From assembly GCA_033721415.1 (NCBI GenBank), contig JAWWAH010000005.1, forward strand, positions 1-30,788: 30,788 nt of DNA. The letters run 5' to 3'. Origin of the DNA: JAWWAH01 sp033721415 (lineage in GTDB: Bacteria > Patescibacteriota > Minisyncoccia > Spechtbacterales > 2-12-FULL-38-22). The notes under the pieces were generated by a model. The model did not search any database. It had not been told where the DNA came from and saw nothing but the letters and a program-made list of their open reading frames with translations. A program made the position numbers and the translations under genes. Every line of letters starts with the position of its first letter. The stretch's first letter is position 1. Of this stretch, positions 12,244 through 21,235 are shown piece after piece.

Positions 12244-13428
12244 TTAGTAGGCCATTGGGTTTCTTGCTCCATGTACCTCCCAGTGCAGGTGACATCCCGT
12301 AGAGCGCCCTGCTCCAAATGTTCCAGGCCTACCACCCATTCTTCCTATAATCTGTCCTTGTTGTACATGCTGTCCTGCGTAAACCTCAACCTTAATCATG
12401 TGTGCATACAATGTTCTTGTTCCATTAGGATGGTTTATTAGTGCATATCCTCCATATCCTCCATTACTAAAGCGTCCATATCCTCCAGATGAAGCAATGT
12501 TCACAGTTCCAGAAGCCGAAGCAATAATCGGCGTCCAGCAACTATTTGCTATATCAACAGCATTCTTTAGGTGTAGCCCTTGGCTTATTCTTCCGCTAGT
12601 AGGCCTCAAAAAGTATCCGTTCAAATTAGGCTGTGATGCATATCTTGGTGTAGATGTTCTTGTGCTTGGAGCAGTTGATCTGCTTGGTTTTATTCCTCCT
12701 GGTATAATTATAGTTTGTCCTGCAAATATATGCTGTGCTGATTCAATATCATTTGCTTCTAATATATCGCTTGTGGTTGATTTATAAGCAGAAGCAATAC
12801 TAGATACGGTATCTCCTGTTTGAACTTCATGTAATACTCCATCAAATGGCAGTATTATTAACTCCTCTCCTGGTCTAATATAGTGGGGGGAATTAAAATG
12901 ATTTGACCAAAGAAGGGTATTTAAGCTTATCCCGAAAGAACTTGCTATGCCTGTTGCTGTATCTCCTGGCTTAACTGTATATTTTGCTATCTCTTGTCTG
13001 TCTTGTGGTGGTGCTTCAGGTATAGAAACTGGATTATAGGCAAGTAATGTATTGCCCTGTAATGTTGGTAAGCTTGGATCACTAGATCCTCCTATGGCGG
13101 AATCTTCGTTTTTGTTTTCTGATGTCTCAAGGGTAGAAAGACGTGCGCTTAAAAATAGCCCCGTTGTCCTATCCCGGGCATCCAAAGATGCTACTTTTAC
13201 CTCTTCTTCTCCACTGTGAACTGGGAGGACTGTGTTAAAATCTTGTTGAAAGTAGCCTCCGGTAAGACCAATAAGAAAAAGTACAGCGGCCCCTCCTTTT
13301 ATAGACAAAAGGAAAAAGGAGGCTTCTCCCTTTCTATTGATTTTTGCATACAACCCCTTTATCCTAAAAAGGGTCCTTTCAGCGGATTTTATGCAAACTG
13401 CTTTTACAAGCTGTTTTATGTCGCTCAT
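12244..13428 (-). CDS. LysM-M23 peptidoglycan endopeptidase
   Basis: A 394-residue envelope hydrolase that probably cuts peptide cross-links. A membrane anchor or uncleaved signal lies at about residues 43-60 (GGAAVLFLIGLTGGYF). Two LysM domains follow, starting at YTVKPGDT and HEVQTGDT, and would bind glycan. The C-terminal third is an M23 (lysostaphin-type) domain with HLKNAVD as the first zinc motif, LYAHM, and the second zinc motif HLHWEVHG. All metal ligands are present, so it should be active. I chose the ATG at 13428; a TTG at 13443 would add five residues. It is the only leftward gene between the left end and the flippase at the right end. Its promoter region is shared with a rightward one. 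Confidence 0.9.
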   Translation of the reverse strand: MSDIKQLVKAVCIKSAERTLFRIKGLYAKINRKGEASFFLLSIKGGAAVLFLIGLTGGYFQQDFNTVLPVHSGEEEVKVASLDARDRTTGLFLSARLSTLETSENKNEDSAIGGSSDPSLPTLQGNTLLAYNPVSIPEAPPQDRQEIAKYTVKPGDTATGIASSFGISLNTLLWSNHFNSPHYIRPGEELIILPFDGVLHEVQTGDTVSSIASAYKSTTSDILEANDIESAQHIFAGQTIIIPGGIKPSRSTAPSTRTSTPRYASQPNLNGYFLRPTSGRISQGLHLKNAVDIANSCWTPIIASASGTVNIASSGGYGRFSNGGYGGYALINHPNGTRTLYAHMIKVEVYAGQHVQQGQIIGRMGGRPGTFGAGRSTGCHLHWEVHGARNPMAY

Positions 13429-13444
13429 CCTCGAATACCGCAAC

Positions 13445-13479
13445 GGTGCTATTTGTGATATAATTCGCCAGATAGCACC
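13445..13479. promoter_or_regulatory. divergent promoter region with inverted repeat
   Basis: A perfect 8-bp inverted repeat, GGTGCTAT (13445-13452) with ATAGCACC (13472-13479), surrounds an extended -10, TGATATAAT (hexamer 13459-13464), facing right. On the minus strand TATATC is a possible -10 for the M23 gene. The layout looks like an operator serving both directions. Confidence 0.45.
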
Positions 13480-13484
13480 TGGTA

Positions 13485-13673
13485 ATGAAGATGGGTCTTG
13501 TGGGTTTTTATAAATCTATTTGTGCAAACATCTGTATAATAAAGGATAAAGCCTTTATTATAACCGATGAATTTTCTTACGCTATAAACGCAAGAACTGC
13601 AATTAATGCAATGCGATTGAAATTAGGCAATGCTCTTATATTTAAAAATATACTGAGCATTAAAAAATGGTGA
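13485..13673 (+). CDS. doubtful small ORF, 62 residues
   Basis: This frame starts about 20 bases after the extended -10 box at 13459 and ends before the helicase gene. The protein is rich in Ile, Ala and Lys and has no motif I recognise. Against it: a 9-bp perfect hairpin at 13537-13560 and another inverted repeat at 13629-13661 (AATGCTC/GAGCATT) lie inside, which suggests leader RNA rather than coding sequence. It may be just the 5' leader of the helicase transcript. The 13444-13771 gap holds nothing else I can support. Confidence 0.2.
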   Translation: MKMGLVGFYKSICANICIIKDKAFIITDEFSYAINARTAINAMRLKLGNALIFKNILSIKKW

Positions 13674-13771
13674 ATCTTCCACCACGAATTCAGGATATCA
13701 ACCCCACATTTAATGTCAACCCCAATTATTCACACTTTTTAAAAACATCATTTTTATCAAAATTAGTCAAT

Positions 13772-15697
13772 ATGAAGATAATTTCTAGTCTAAACCCAGA
13801 ACAAAAAAAGGCTGTTAAAAAAATAGATGGCCCACTTTTGGTTTTAGCAGGCCCCGGGTCTGGAAAAACCAAAACCCTGACACACAGAATAGCTTACTTA
13901 ATACAAAGAGGTATTTCACCTCAAAATATTCTTGCTGTTACCTTCACCAACAAAGCTGCTCAAGAAATGAAAGATAGGGTACGGGAACTACTAAAAGAGG
14001 AGATGGACCAAGGAAAGCTCTTCTTGCCCTGGATGGGAACATTCCACTCTATATGTGTAAGAATATTAAGAGAAAACTCTTCCTTGCTTGGATACACTTC
14101 AAAATTTTTAATATATGACACCCAGGATCAATTATCTATTTTAAAAAAAGTAATGAAAGAATTAGAAGTAGATAAAAAACAAATAGCTCCACAAAAAATA
14201 CTTTCTATTATATCTGGGGCAAAAGATGATCTTATAACCCCAGAGGAGTTTTATGCAGAAGCACAGAATAATTATGAAAAACAAATAGCTGAAGTTTATA
14301 GGGGATACCAAAAAAAACTCGAGGAAAACAATGGTCTTGATTTTGACGATCTAATAATGAAAACTGTCCTACTATTCAAAAACAACGAATCGTTATTAAA
14401 AAAATACCAGAATCGTTTCAAGTATATTATGGTAGACGAATACCAAGACACCAATACATCCCAATATACATGGTTGCAACTCCTTGCTAAAAAGCACGGT
14501 AATATATGTGTGGTTGGTGATGATGCTCAAGCTATATACAGCTGGAGAAATGCAAAGATAGAAAATATTTTAAACTTCGAGCGTGACTGGCCCAAAGCTT
14601 TGGTTATAAAACTGGAAAAAAATTATCGCTCTACCGAAAACATAGTTAAAGCAGCTTCCGAGCTTATAAAAAATAATTCCGAAGGTTACGAAAAAGACCT
14701 TTGGACAGAAAATAGGGGAGGGGAGCCAATAACAATAAAGGAGTTGGGTAGCGAACAAGAAGAAGCAGAATTTCTGTTTTTTGAGATTCAGTCGTTAGAA
14801 GAAGAAGGGTATGGTTTAGATGATTTTGTTATTTTATATAGAACAAATGCCCAATCTCGAGCAATAGAAGAAATATTTCTTCGCAACGGTGTTCCTTACA
14901 AGATAGTGGGTGGAACAAAGTTTTATCAAAGGCAAGAAATCAAAGACGCTGTTGCTTGGATAAGGTTGATTCAAAATCCAGCAGACACAGCTTCGCAGGA
15001 TAGGCTTCAAAGATTAAAACTATCTCTTTTACGCGAAAACTTAGAAACTAACCCCACACGCAAAGTGCAAGCCATTGATAAGTTGCTTAAAATCTTTAGG
15101 AAAAAGTCCTCAGAACCAAATATAGAGCTTGCTACAATGCTTCGCTATATAATAGAAAAGGCAAACTATGAAAAAATATATAGAGACGAAACTCAAAAAG
15201 GCGAAGAAAAGTGGCAAAACCTCCAGGAGCTGCTCTCTGTAGCCCAAGACTACGCAGCGCTACCGCTAAGTGATGCAATGGAGCAATTCCTTGAAGACGT
15301 AGCCCTAATGCAAGAAACCGACAACATTGAACAACAATCAGAAGTTGTACACCTTATGACCTTACACATGGCAAAAGGGTTAGAGTTTCCTGTAGTATTT
15401 ATTGCTGGGTGCGAAGAAGGCTTATTGCCACACTCAAGCAGTATGATGTCTAAAAGTGAATTAGAAGAAGAAAGACGCCTAGCTTATGTGGGGTTAACGA
15501 GAGCAAAAGAAAAGGTATATCTTCTTTTTGCAAGAAGAAGGGTGCTTTGGGGTAATATACAAGCAAACCCTCCAAGCAGTTTTCTTTTTGAGATACCAGA
15601 AGAACATGTCGATTTTCACCCAATATCAAACTCAGAAGAAAATGAGGATTCTATAGAGTATTTAAACGATGAAGACGATGTCATTGAATGGTGGTAA
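13772..15697 (+). CDS. UvrD/PcrA-type DNA helicase
   Basis: A 641-residue superfamily 1A 3'-5' helicase for repair and replication-fork work. Motifs in order are the Q motif (LNPEQKKAV), Walker A GPGSGKT at 27-33, FTNKAAQEM (Ia), VDEYQDTN (II), GDDAQAIYSWRNA (III), LEKNYRST (IV), MTLHMAKGLEFPVVF (V) and YVGLTRAKE (VI). I chose ATG 13772 because it starts 9 residues before the Q motif, as in the family. The frame extends upstream to an ATG at 13667, but those 35 residues have no family counterpart. It is somewhat shorter than typical PcrA (about 720), mainly in the middle and C-terminus. Its end overlaps rsmA by 29 bp. Confidence 0.93.
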   Translation: MKIISSLNPEQKKAVKKIDGPLLVLAGPGSGKTKTLTHRIAYLIQRGISPQNILAVTFTNKAAQEMKDRVRELLKEEMDQGKLFLPWMGTFHSICVRILRENSSLLGYTSKFLIYDTQDQLSILKKVMKELEVDKKQIAPQKILSIISGAKDDLITPEEFYAEAQNNYEKQIAEVYRGYQKKLEENNGLDFDDLIMKTVLLFKNNESLLKKYQNRFKYIMVDEYQDTNTSQYTWLQLLAKKHGNICVVGDDAQAIYSWRNAKIENILNFERDWPKALVIKLEKNYRSTENIVKAASELIKNNSEGYEKDLWTENRGGEPITIKELGSEQEEAEFLFFEIQSLEEEGYGLDDFVILYRTNAQSRAIEEIFLRNGVPYKIVGGTKFYQRQEIKDAVAWIRLIQNPADTASQDRLQRLKLSLLRENLETNPTRKVQAIDKLLKIFRKKSSEPNIELATMLRYIIEKANYEKIYRDETQKGEEKWQNLQELLSVAQDYAALPLSDAMEQFLEDVALMQETDNIEQQSEVVHLMTLHMAKGLEFPVVFIAGCEEGLLPHSSSMMSKSELEEERRLAYVGLTRAKEKVYLLFARRRVLWGNIQANPPSSFLFEIPEEHVDFHPISNSEENEDSIEYLNDEDDVIEWW

Positions 15698-16493
15698 ACA
15701 AAAAAAAATAAAAGAACAGTTTGAAAAATACGGCTTAAACCCCAATAAGGTGCTTGGGCAAAACTTTCTAGTAGACGATGATGCGGTAAGCACCCTAATT
15801 GATGCTGCACGTATACAAAAAGAGGATACAATAATTGAGGTGGGCCCAGGAACTGGAGTTATAACTCAAGAACTTATAAAGCACGCAAAACAAGTTACAG
15901 TAGTCGAAAAAGACCCCGATATGGTCCATTTATTAAAAGAAAAATTCAAAAACACTAAAAACATAGACATTGTAGAAGGCGATATACTAAAATTTAAACC
16001 CCCAAACTCTAACTATAAAATAATAGGCAACCCCCCTTATTATTTAACAGCGCGCTTATTTAGGCACTTTTTAGAAGAAGTAGACACACCACCATCATCC
16101 ATCGCGGTTATTATACAAAAGGAGGTTGCTGAAAAAATATCAGCTAAAAAAGATAAAATGAACCTTCTTGCGGTTTCTGTTCAACTATACGGAGAGGTTG
16201 GTATGATTAAAAAAGTATCAAGAAGCTCTTTTTGGCCACAACCCAATGTAGATTCGGCAATATTAACTGTAGATAACATACAGAAACCGAGTATAGATGA
16301 GAAGAAATTCTTCAGATTGGTAAGGGCTGGATTTTCAAGCCCAAGAAAGCAATTAGCTAACAACTTATCCTTCAAATTAAAGATAAACAAAGCTAAGGTA
16401 GAGAAAGATTTAAAACACATAAACATAGAACCAAGCAGAAGAGCTGAAACCCTAACTATTGAAGAGTGGAAAAAAGTGGAAAACTATTTTTAA
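15669..16493 (+). CDS. rsmA: 16S rRNA dimethyladenosine transferase
   Basis: This enzyme (RsmA/KsgA) dimethylates two adenosines in helix 45 of 16S rRNA late in 30S assembly. Family marks are KVLGQNFL (about 27-34), the SAM-binding EVGPGTGVIT, VEKDPDM, the catalytic IGNPPYYLT, SSFWPQPNVDSA, and the C-terminal GFSSPRKQL. Its 274 residues are normal for the family. ATG 15669 overlaps the end of the helicase gene by 29 bp; ATG 15678 in the same frame is an alternative with a shorter overlap. The overlap points to cotranscription and coupled translation. A separate promoter box follows for the secretion block. Confidence 0.95.
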   Translation: MKTMSLNGGKQKKIKEQFEKYGLNPNKVLGQNFLVDDDAVSTLIDAARIQKEDTIIEVGPGTGVITQELIKHAKQVTVVEKDPDMVHLLKEKFKNTKNIDIVEGDILKFKPPNSNYKIIGNPPYYLTARLFRHFLEEVDTPPSSIAVIIQKEVAEKISAKKDKMNLLAVSVQLYGEVGMIKKVSRSSFWPQPNVDSAILTVDNIQKPSIDEKKFFRLVRAGFSSPRKQLANNLSFKLKINKAKVEKDLKHINIEPSRRAETLTIEEWKKVENYF

Positions 16494-16512
16494 CACTAGT
16501 CAAGAAGTGCGA

Positions 16513-16518
16513 TATAAT
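16513..16518 (+). promoter_or_regulatory. -10 box at the head of the secretion-system block
   Basis: A perfect TATAAT lies 8 bases before the ATG at 16527, in the 33-bp gap after rsmA. The predicted start is within about two bases of the ATG, implying a leaderless mRNA for the first gene. No clear -35 is seen. Confidence 0.5.
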
Positions 16519-16526
16519 GGTAGGTA

Positions 16527-19088
16527 ATGAAGGCTTATTATACTTTAGTAGAAACTATCAAAAAAACATCCCCTAAATTAAAGAGAGGTGTTTTAGTTTT
16601 TGTCTTTTTTTCTGTTAACTTACTTTCTTTGCTAGCTCCTCGTCCTGCAGATGCAATACTAGACTCTTTTGTAGATTCTATTGTACAGGCATTCTTGCAG
16701 TTACTTGTGACTTCGGTTGGCGCCCTTGTAACACTAGTTGCTATCGTAATTAATCTAGTATTAGACGGTATACTCTGGATTGTTAAGGGTATTTTTGATT
16801 GGGTAATGGCTTTATCTTTGTCTGTTGATTATACCTCTGGATCAATAATAGATTCTGCTTGGCCAGTAACTAGGGATATAGCAAACATGGGCCTTATACT
16901 TGTGCTTGTTGCAATTGGAATAGGCACAATACTAAACCTGAGACAAGGACAATACAAAAAACGTTTAGGCGCGTTTCTTGTTGTTGCGCTGTTAATAAAC
17001 TTCACTCCTGTTATAACGGGTCTCATAATAGATATGAGCAACATCACAGCACGTGTATTTTACGATAGCGCACAAAACACATCGGGAGCTTTACTTTCTG
17101 CAAACCCCGCACAAGGTCTTGCAGCAAGCTGGGAAACTTTTACGGAAAGCTTTACTTGGAGTGAATTGAATATAGTTGCAAATATAGTTGAGGCGGTCAG
17201 CGGTATAGTGTTTAGTGTTTTATTAATATTTGCCTTAATATTGTTATCTGCACTATTTTTAGGGCGTATTGTGTTTCTATGGATGCTTGTTATACTTTCG
17301 CCTATAGCATTTTTAATGTACATACTTCCAAGCACAAAAAAACACTTTGATCGCTGGTGGAGAAACTTCTTACAGTGGTCTATTATAGTTATACCTCTTT
17401 TATTCTTTTTATGGATTGCTGGCATATTCGCAAACAACGCATCTAGTATATGTGAAACCGGAGGGGTGTCTTCTCCTGATGGAGGAATACTATATGTTAC
17501 TGGAGAATCAGGAAGCAGTGAAACTATAACGGGAGAGCAAGCATGCGAGATGGTTTCTGTGTTGATGGCAACAGGAGCACTGATGATGGGTATTATGATT
17601 AGTTTACAATCAAGTGCAGAGGGGGCAAGTGTTATAACTCAAAGAACAAAGCAGTATTCAATGATGGCAAGCAAAGCAGCGGGACGAGGCATAGAAAAAA
17701 GAGCCTATCGCTATGGTGGAAGAGGAGCTACTGCTCTCAGAAAATCGAAGGCAGGGCAAGCTGCAAAAACAGGGATGCAAGGGGTCAGGAAAACCCTCAA
17801 AAAATTTCCGGGCGCAAAGGGAGTTGCAAAAATCGGTGGCGCTGTTGGAAGTGGGCTTGGAACGGTTACTGGTGCTAAAGCAGGAGCTGCTGCGGTGCGT
17901 AGAAAAGCACAGGGAAGAGTTAACAAGGTTTCTCAAGAATACAAAAAGATTAGGGATTATGATAATTGGTCACACGAAGATAGAGCAAAAGCTCTTACCT
18001 ATGAAAGAGATCCAGAAAAGAAAGCTAAACTTCTTGAGTTGTTAAGCAAAGATTCTCCTTGGAAACTTCAAGAACACTATGCTAATTTATCCGAAAAAGA
18101 AAAGGAGAACTTTAAAAAAGAAGTTGAACAAAGAGAAAACTTCTTCCCTGGTAGCTCACAAGCCGTATACAATACACTTCCTCAGCTACAAGGTAAGGAT
18201 GATCTTGAAAATTGGGCTAAACGTGCTACATCACAACAAATGCGAAATCTTGGAGAAAGGGAGCTTGCAGATAAAAGAGTTGTGGATGCTTTAATCAAAG
18301 CAGGTAATTTCAACCAACTTGCAAACGCTATAAGAAACGATGCTAAAAAAATAGAGCAACTTGATAAAACATTAGGAAGTCTTGCAGAAGACAAATATGG
18401 CTTACCTGAAAGCGAGCAAAGTAAGAAATATAAAGAAAGTAGCAAAAAGGAACGGGAGAAAATAAGAGAAGAACAAGATAAAACAAGACAAAGAGTAAAA
18501 AGAAAGGCAAAAGAAGCTGGGCAGGCAGATTTTGAATACAAAGATCCTTCTAAGGGAAATCTAGGAGGAACAACTTGGGAATTTAATCAAGAGTTTATAG
18601 ACAAAGCTAGAGAAGAAATGGAACGCGATCTTAGGTCAAGACAAGCCAAAAATGTTCCGGAATACATTAAGTCTTCTTCTCCTGATAAACCAACTAGCAC
18701 AGCATCGCACCCTGCACTTGCAGCTGCTTTAAGTGCGTCCAGGCAAAGCGGTGCATTAGAAAAAGCCTTAGATGCAAGTGGGCAACTTTCTAATGAAGAC
18801 AAAACATTTATAAGAGATAATGTGATAGATACTGTTAAAAAAGACATAAGAAAGGCCTTTAAGGAAAATAAAGAAGAAGCTAAAAAGGGTAGTGTTCAAA
18901 ACCAGAAAGCAATAGAAGCTATTAGAAAAGCTTTAACAGATACTTCAAATATGCATAAAATATCTGATTCTAAAATAGATCGTATAGCCCATGAGCTTGG
19001 ACCTGATTTAATTGACGAATTGAAAAGGGATGGATTTTTTAGTGACCTCGAAAATAAGGATACTGAAAACCAAGATAATGAAGAATAA
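16527..19088 (+). CDS. VirB6/TrbL-like polytopic membrane protein with long charged C-terminus
   Basis: An 853-residue protein. The first 45 residues resemble a signal or first helix (FVFFSVNLLSLLA...ADA). About seven more hydrophobic helices follow up to residue 370, including the pattern around residues 115-170 with two helices flanking GTILNLRQGQYKKR. This is the shape of VirB6/TrbL inner-membrane channel components. After residue 375 (QRTKQYSMMASKAAGRG) the protein becomes soluble, rich in Lys, Arg, Glu and Ala, and probably helical to the end, about 470 residues. That tail should face the cytoplasm and is much longer than in classic VirB6. It heads a block with PrgI and VirB4, which supports the assignment. 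Confidence 0.78.
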   Translation: MKAYYTLVETIKKTSPKLKRGVLVFVFFSVNLLSLLAPRPADAILDSFVDSIVQAFLQLLVTSVGALVTLVAIVINLVLDGILWIVKGIFDWVMALSLSVDYTSGSIIDSAWPVTRDIANMGLILVLVAIGIGTILNLRQGQYKKRLGAFLVVALLINFTPVITGLIIDMSNITARVFYDSAQNTSGALLSANPAQGLAASWETFTESFTWSELNIVANIVEAVSGIVFSVLLIFALILLSALFLGRIVFLWMLVILSPIAFLMYILPSTKKHFDRWWRNFLQWSIIVIPLLFFLWIAGIFANNASSICETGGVSSPDGGILYVTGESGSSETITGEQACEMVSVLMATGALMMGIMISLQSSAEGASVITQRTKQYSMMASKAAGRGIEKRAYRYGGRGATALRKSKAGQAAKTGMQGVRKTLKKFPGAKGVAKIGGAVGSGLGTVTGAKAGAAAVRRKAQGRVNKVSQEYKKIRDYDNWSHEDRAKALTYERDPEKKAKLLELLSKDSPWKLQEHYANLSEKEKENFKKEVEQRENFFPGSSQAVYNTLPQLQGKDDLENWAKRATSQQMRNLGERELADKRVVDALIKAGNFNQLANAIRNDAKKIEQLDKTLGSLAEDKYGLPESEQSKKYKESSKKEREKIREEQDKTRQRVKRKAKEAGQADFEYKDPSKGNLGGTTWEFNQEFIDKAREEMERDLRSRQAKNVPEYIKSSSPDKPTSTASHPALAAALSASRQSGALEKALDASGQLSNEDKTFIRDNVIDTVKKDIRKAFKENKEEAKKGSVQNQKAIEAIRKALTDTSNMHKISDSKIDRIAHELGPDLIDELKRDGFFSDLENKDTENQDNEE

Positions 19089-19117
19089 AAACAAAGAAAA
19101 TTAATACAAGTAGTCTA

Positions 19118-20110
19118 ATGCCTATATTTACAAAACAACAATATTATAGTGCTTACGATAAATCACCAAGCACGATTAAGGATCTTTTGTTTGCTGAAGA
19201 AACTTCTCAGAATATAGAAAAGATAGTTTCTCGCCAAAACGTAGAGAATAAAACATTAGAAATAGCTGCTGATATTGGTTATGTGCTTGTTGGTTTAATT
19301 CCTGTAAAAAAATTTCCTCAGGCACTACAGGAAGATGCTGGTTTAAATGAACAAACAGCAAAAAACATAGCTCACGATGTGCGTGCACAGATTTTTGCTG
19401 GTGTTGCGCAAGAACTAGCAGGTATGCAAAGTAAGGCAGAGGAAGCATTTAAAAATGCAGATCATTTGGCTTCTCCCAAAATAAACACAGAAAAACCTGT
19501 GCCGCCCACCTCAGATAAATCAGAAAGTGGTCCTGAACCCCAAACACAAAAAACTGAACCTAAAACAGAAAACCAACCCGCCTCAGTTGATACAAACAAG
19601 GTGGCAGACAACTCAAAACAAAAACTAGATACAGATAACACACCACCAAAAATAGAATATGTTCCAAAGCAAAAAGATGGTGGTCAACCAGACGAATCGG
19701 TTGTAAGAGAACACAAAGAACCCGAGCCAAAAGAAAGCTTACCAAGCAACCAACCACCTAAGCCAGCTACTAAACCCGCATCCCCACCCACTCCACCAGA
19801 GAACAAAGAAAGAAAACCTGTCCCAGAATCCGAAGATGCCAACAAGCCAACTCCAGAGCCTACACCTCCTAAAAAAACCCCAGCCACTCCTGAAGATAAC
19901 AAATCTAAAGAAGATCAAGAATTACTAGATGAAATATTCCCAGCCCCTCCTAGTAATCTTCCGGGGACAGATTCTAAAAAACCATCGAATAGTTTTGCTG
20001 GTGAAAATAAAAACAACACAGAAAATACTGCACAAAATAAAAACCTTCCCCCAATACCCGACACACACAAAGTAGATCTTAGGGGAGATAATGAATCACA
20101 ACAACAATGA
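19118..20110 (+). CDS. T4SS-block protein of unknown function, helical head and proline-rich tail
   Basis: A 330-residue protein I do not recognise. Residues 1-120 look like a compact helical domain (TKQQYYSAYDKSPSTIKDLLF..., AEEAFKNADHL). The rest, about 200 residues, is disordered: rich in Pro, Lys, Glu, Thr and Asn, with no membrane helix and no signal peptide, so it is probably cytoplasmic. It lies between the VirB6-like gene and PrgI, and its TGA overlaps the PrgI ATG (ATGA), suggesting coupled synthesis. By position it could be an adaptor or assembly factor of the secretion machine, but no motif confirms this. Confidence 0.72.
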   Translation: MPIFTKQQYYSAYDKSPSTIKDLLFAEETSQNIEKIVSRQNVENKTLEIAADIGYVLVGLIPVKKFPQALQEDAGLNEQTAKNIAHDVRAQIFAGVAQELAGMQSKAEEAFKNADHLASPKINTEKPVPPTSDKSESGPEPQTQKTEPKTENQPASVDTNKVADNSKQKLDTDNTPPKIEYVPKQKDGGQPDESVVREHKEPEPKESLPSNQPPKPATKPASPPTPPENKERKPVPESEDANKPTPEPTPPKKTPATPEDNKSKEDQELLDEIFPAPPSNLPGTDSKKPSNSFAGENKNNTENTAQNKNLPPIPDTHKVDLRGDNESQQQ

Positions 20111-20547
20111 GTCAATATCCTGTACCACAATTTATAGAAAGAGAGACAAAACTAGTTGGCCCATTAACAGGGCGGCAGTTAATAATTTTTGGTGTAGTTG
20201 CTTTTATTTTGTTTGTTTTATATTTTATTGTTCCTCCTCTTGTTTTATTGCTGATAGGAGCTGTGTTATTAACTGGTGCTGGATCTCTTGCTTTTATAAG
20301 AGTAAATAATAGATCCCTGGACGAAGTTATGTTCTCTTTTATAAATTATTTCTTTAAACCTCGAGTTTATTTTTGGCAAAAAAAAGAGCCTACAGAAAAA
20401 GAACTTCAAGCCAAAACAGAGCAGATCCTAAAATCCGCATACAAAACAAACAATAAAGAGGGTGAACCAGAATCAAAAGAAGAAGATTCCCTCAAAATAA
20501 ACGAAGAAGAAAAAATTAAAAATCTTGCAAATATATTAAACGAATAA
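20107..20547 (+). CDS. PrgI-family (VirB3-like) membrane protein
   Basis: A 146-residue protein with the PrgI layout: an N-terminal YPVPQFIERE segment, the TGRQLIIFG entry into a first helix (about 25-42), a second helix (about 46-65), then the NNRSLDEVMFSFINYFFKPRVYFWQK segment. An acidic, lysine-rich C-terminal tail completes it. PrgI is the Gram-positive counterpart of VirB3, which links the VirB4 ATPase to the membrane complex. It lies directly upstream of the VirB4 parts, as is usual. The gene overlaps the previous stop by 4 bp and is separated from the next start by one base. Confidence 0.88.
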   Translation: MSQYPVPQFIERETKLVGPLTGRQLIIFGVVAFILFVLYFIVPPLVLLLIGAVLLTGAGSLAFIRVNNRSLDEVMFSFINYFFKPRVYFWQKKEPTEKELQAKTEQILKSAYKTNNKEGEPESKEEDSLKINEEEKIKNLANILNE

Positions 20548-20548
20548 A

Positions 20549-21205
20549 ATGGCAAACCCCAGAACACAAGACTTTGTAAAAGTAGATAATATACGAAATG
20601 ATGTGGTTGTTGTAAAAGGCGGGCAGTTGCGCGCTATTTTACAAGTATCGAGCCTAAACCTAGCTCTAAAGTCTGCTGATGAACAGGAGGCAATAGTTTA
20701 CGAATACCAAAATTTTTTAAACTCACTTGATTTTCCTATCCAAATACTTGTTAACTCCAGATTAATGAACGTAGACAAATACATAGAAAAGCTAAGCACA
20801 ATGGTAGACAAGCAAAATTCTCCATTAATGCAGATGCAAACCCAAGAATATATAAAATTTATTCAACGCTTTGTTGAGGATGTAAACATTGTATCTACTG
20901 ATTTTTATGTAGTTATTCCTTTTAGCCTTATAGAAGTAAGCACGTCGGAAGGAGGAGCACGAGAAAGGTTAAAATCTTTATTTGGTGGAGGAAACGCAGA
21001 TAAACTTGGCACCCTTAATCCAGAAAAGTTTATGTTTTATCGAGGACAACTAATGCAGAGGGTTGATTTTATAGCAAGTGGCTTGCATAGAATAGGTGTT
21101 TCTGTAAGAATGCTGCCCACAGAGGAGTTAATATCTTTGTTTTGGAGCGCATACAATCCTGAGGATCTAAGAAAACGCGGGCTAATAAAACCTTTATTTG
21201 AATAA
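20549..21205 (+). CDS. VirB4 N-terminal domain as a separate protein
   Basis: A 218-residue protein resembling the N-terminal domain of VirB4/TraC-type ATPases, the part before the motor that contacts membrane partners. It starts with TQDFVKVDNIRNDVVVVKGG, followed by YEYQNFLNSLDFPIQILVNSR, and lacks any Walker motif. The next gene supplies the ATPase motor, so VirB4 appears to be made as two chains. The stop is followed by 30 bases and then the ATG of the motor gene in another frame. No frameshift repair would rejoin the reading frames smoothly, which argues for a real split rather than a sequencing error. I recall similar splits in related genomes, but have not checked. Confidence 0.75.
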   Translation: MANPRTQDFVKVDNIRNDVVVVKGGQLRAILQVSSLNLALKSADEQEAIVYEYQNFLNSLDFPIQILVNSRLMNVDKYIEKLSTMVDKQNSPLMQMQTQEYIKFIQRFVEDVNIVSTDFYVVIPFSLIEVSTSEGGARERLKSLFGGGNADKLGTLNPEKFMFYRGQLMQRVDFIASGLHRIGVSVRMLPTEELISLFWSAYNPEDLRKRGLIKPLFE

Positions 21206-21235
21206 AATAGTTTTAAAATAATAGTATTAAAACTT

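Noticed and set aside
12398..12787. Rightward 129-codon frame over the M23 gene
   Set aside because: Antisense to the M23 peptidase whose zinc motifs are intact.
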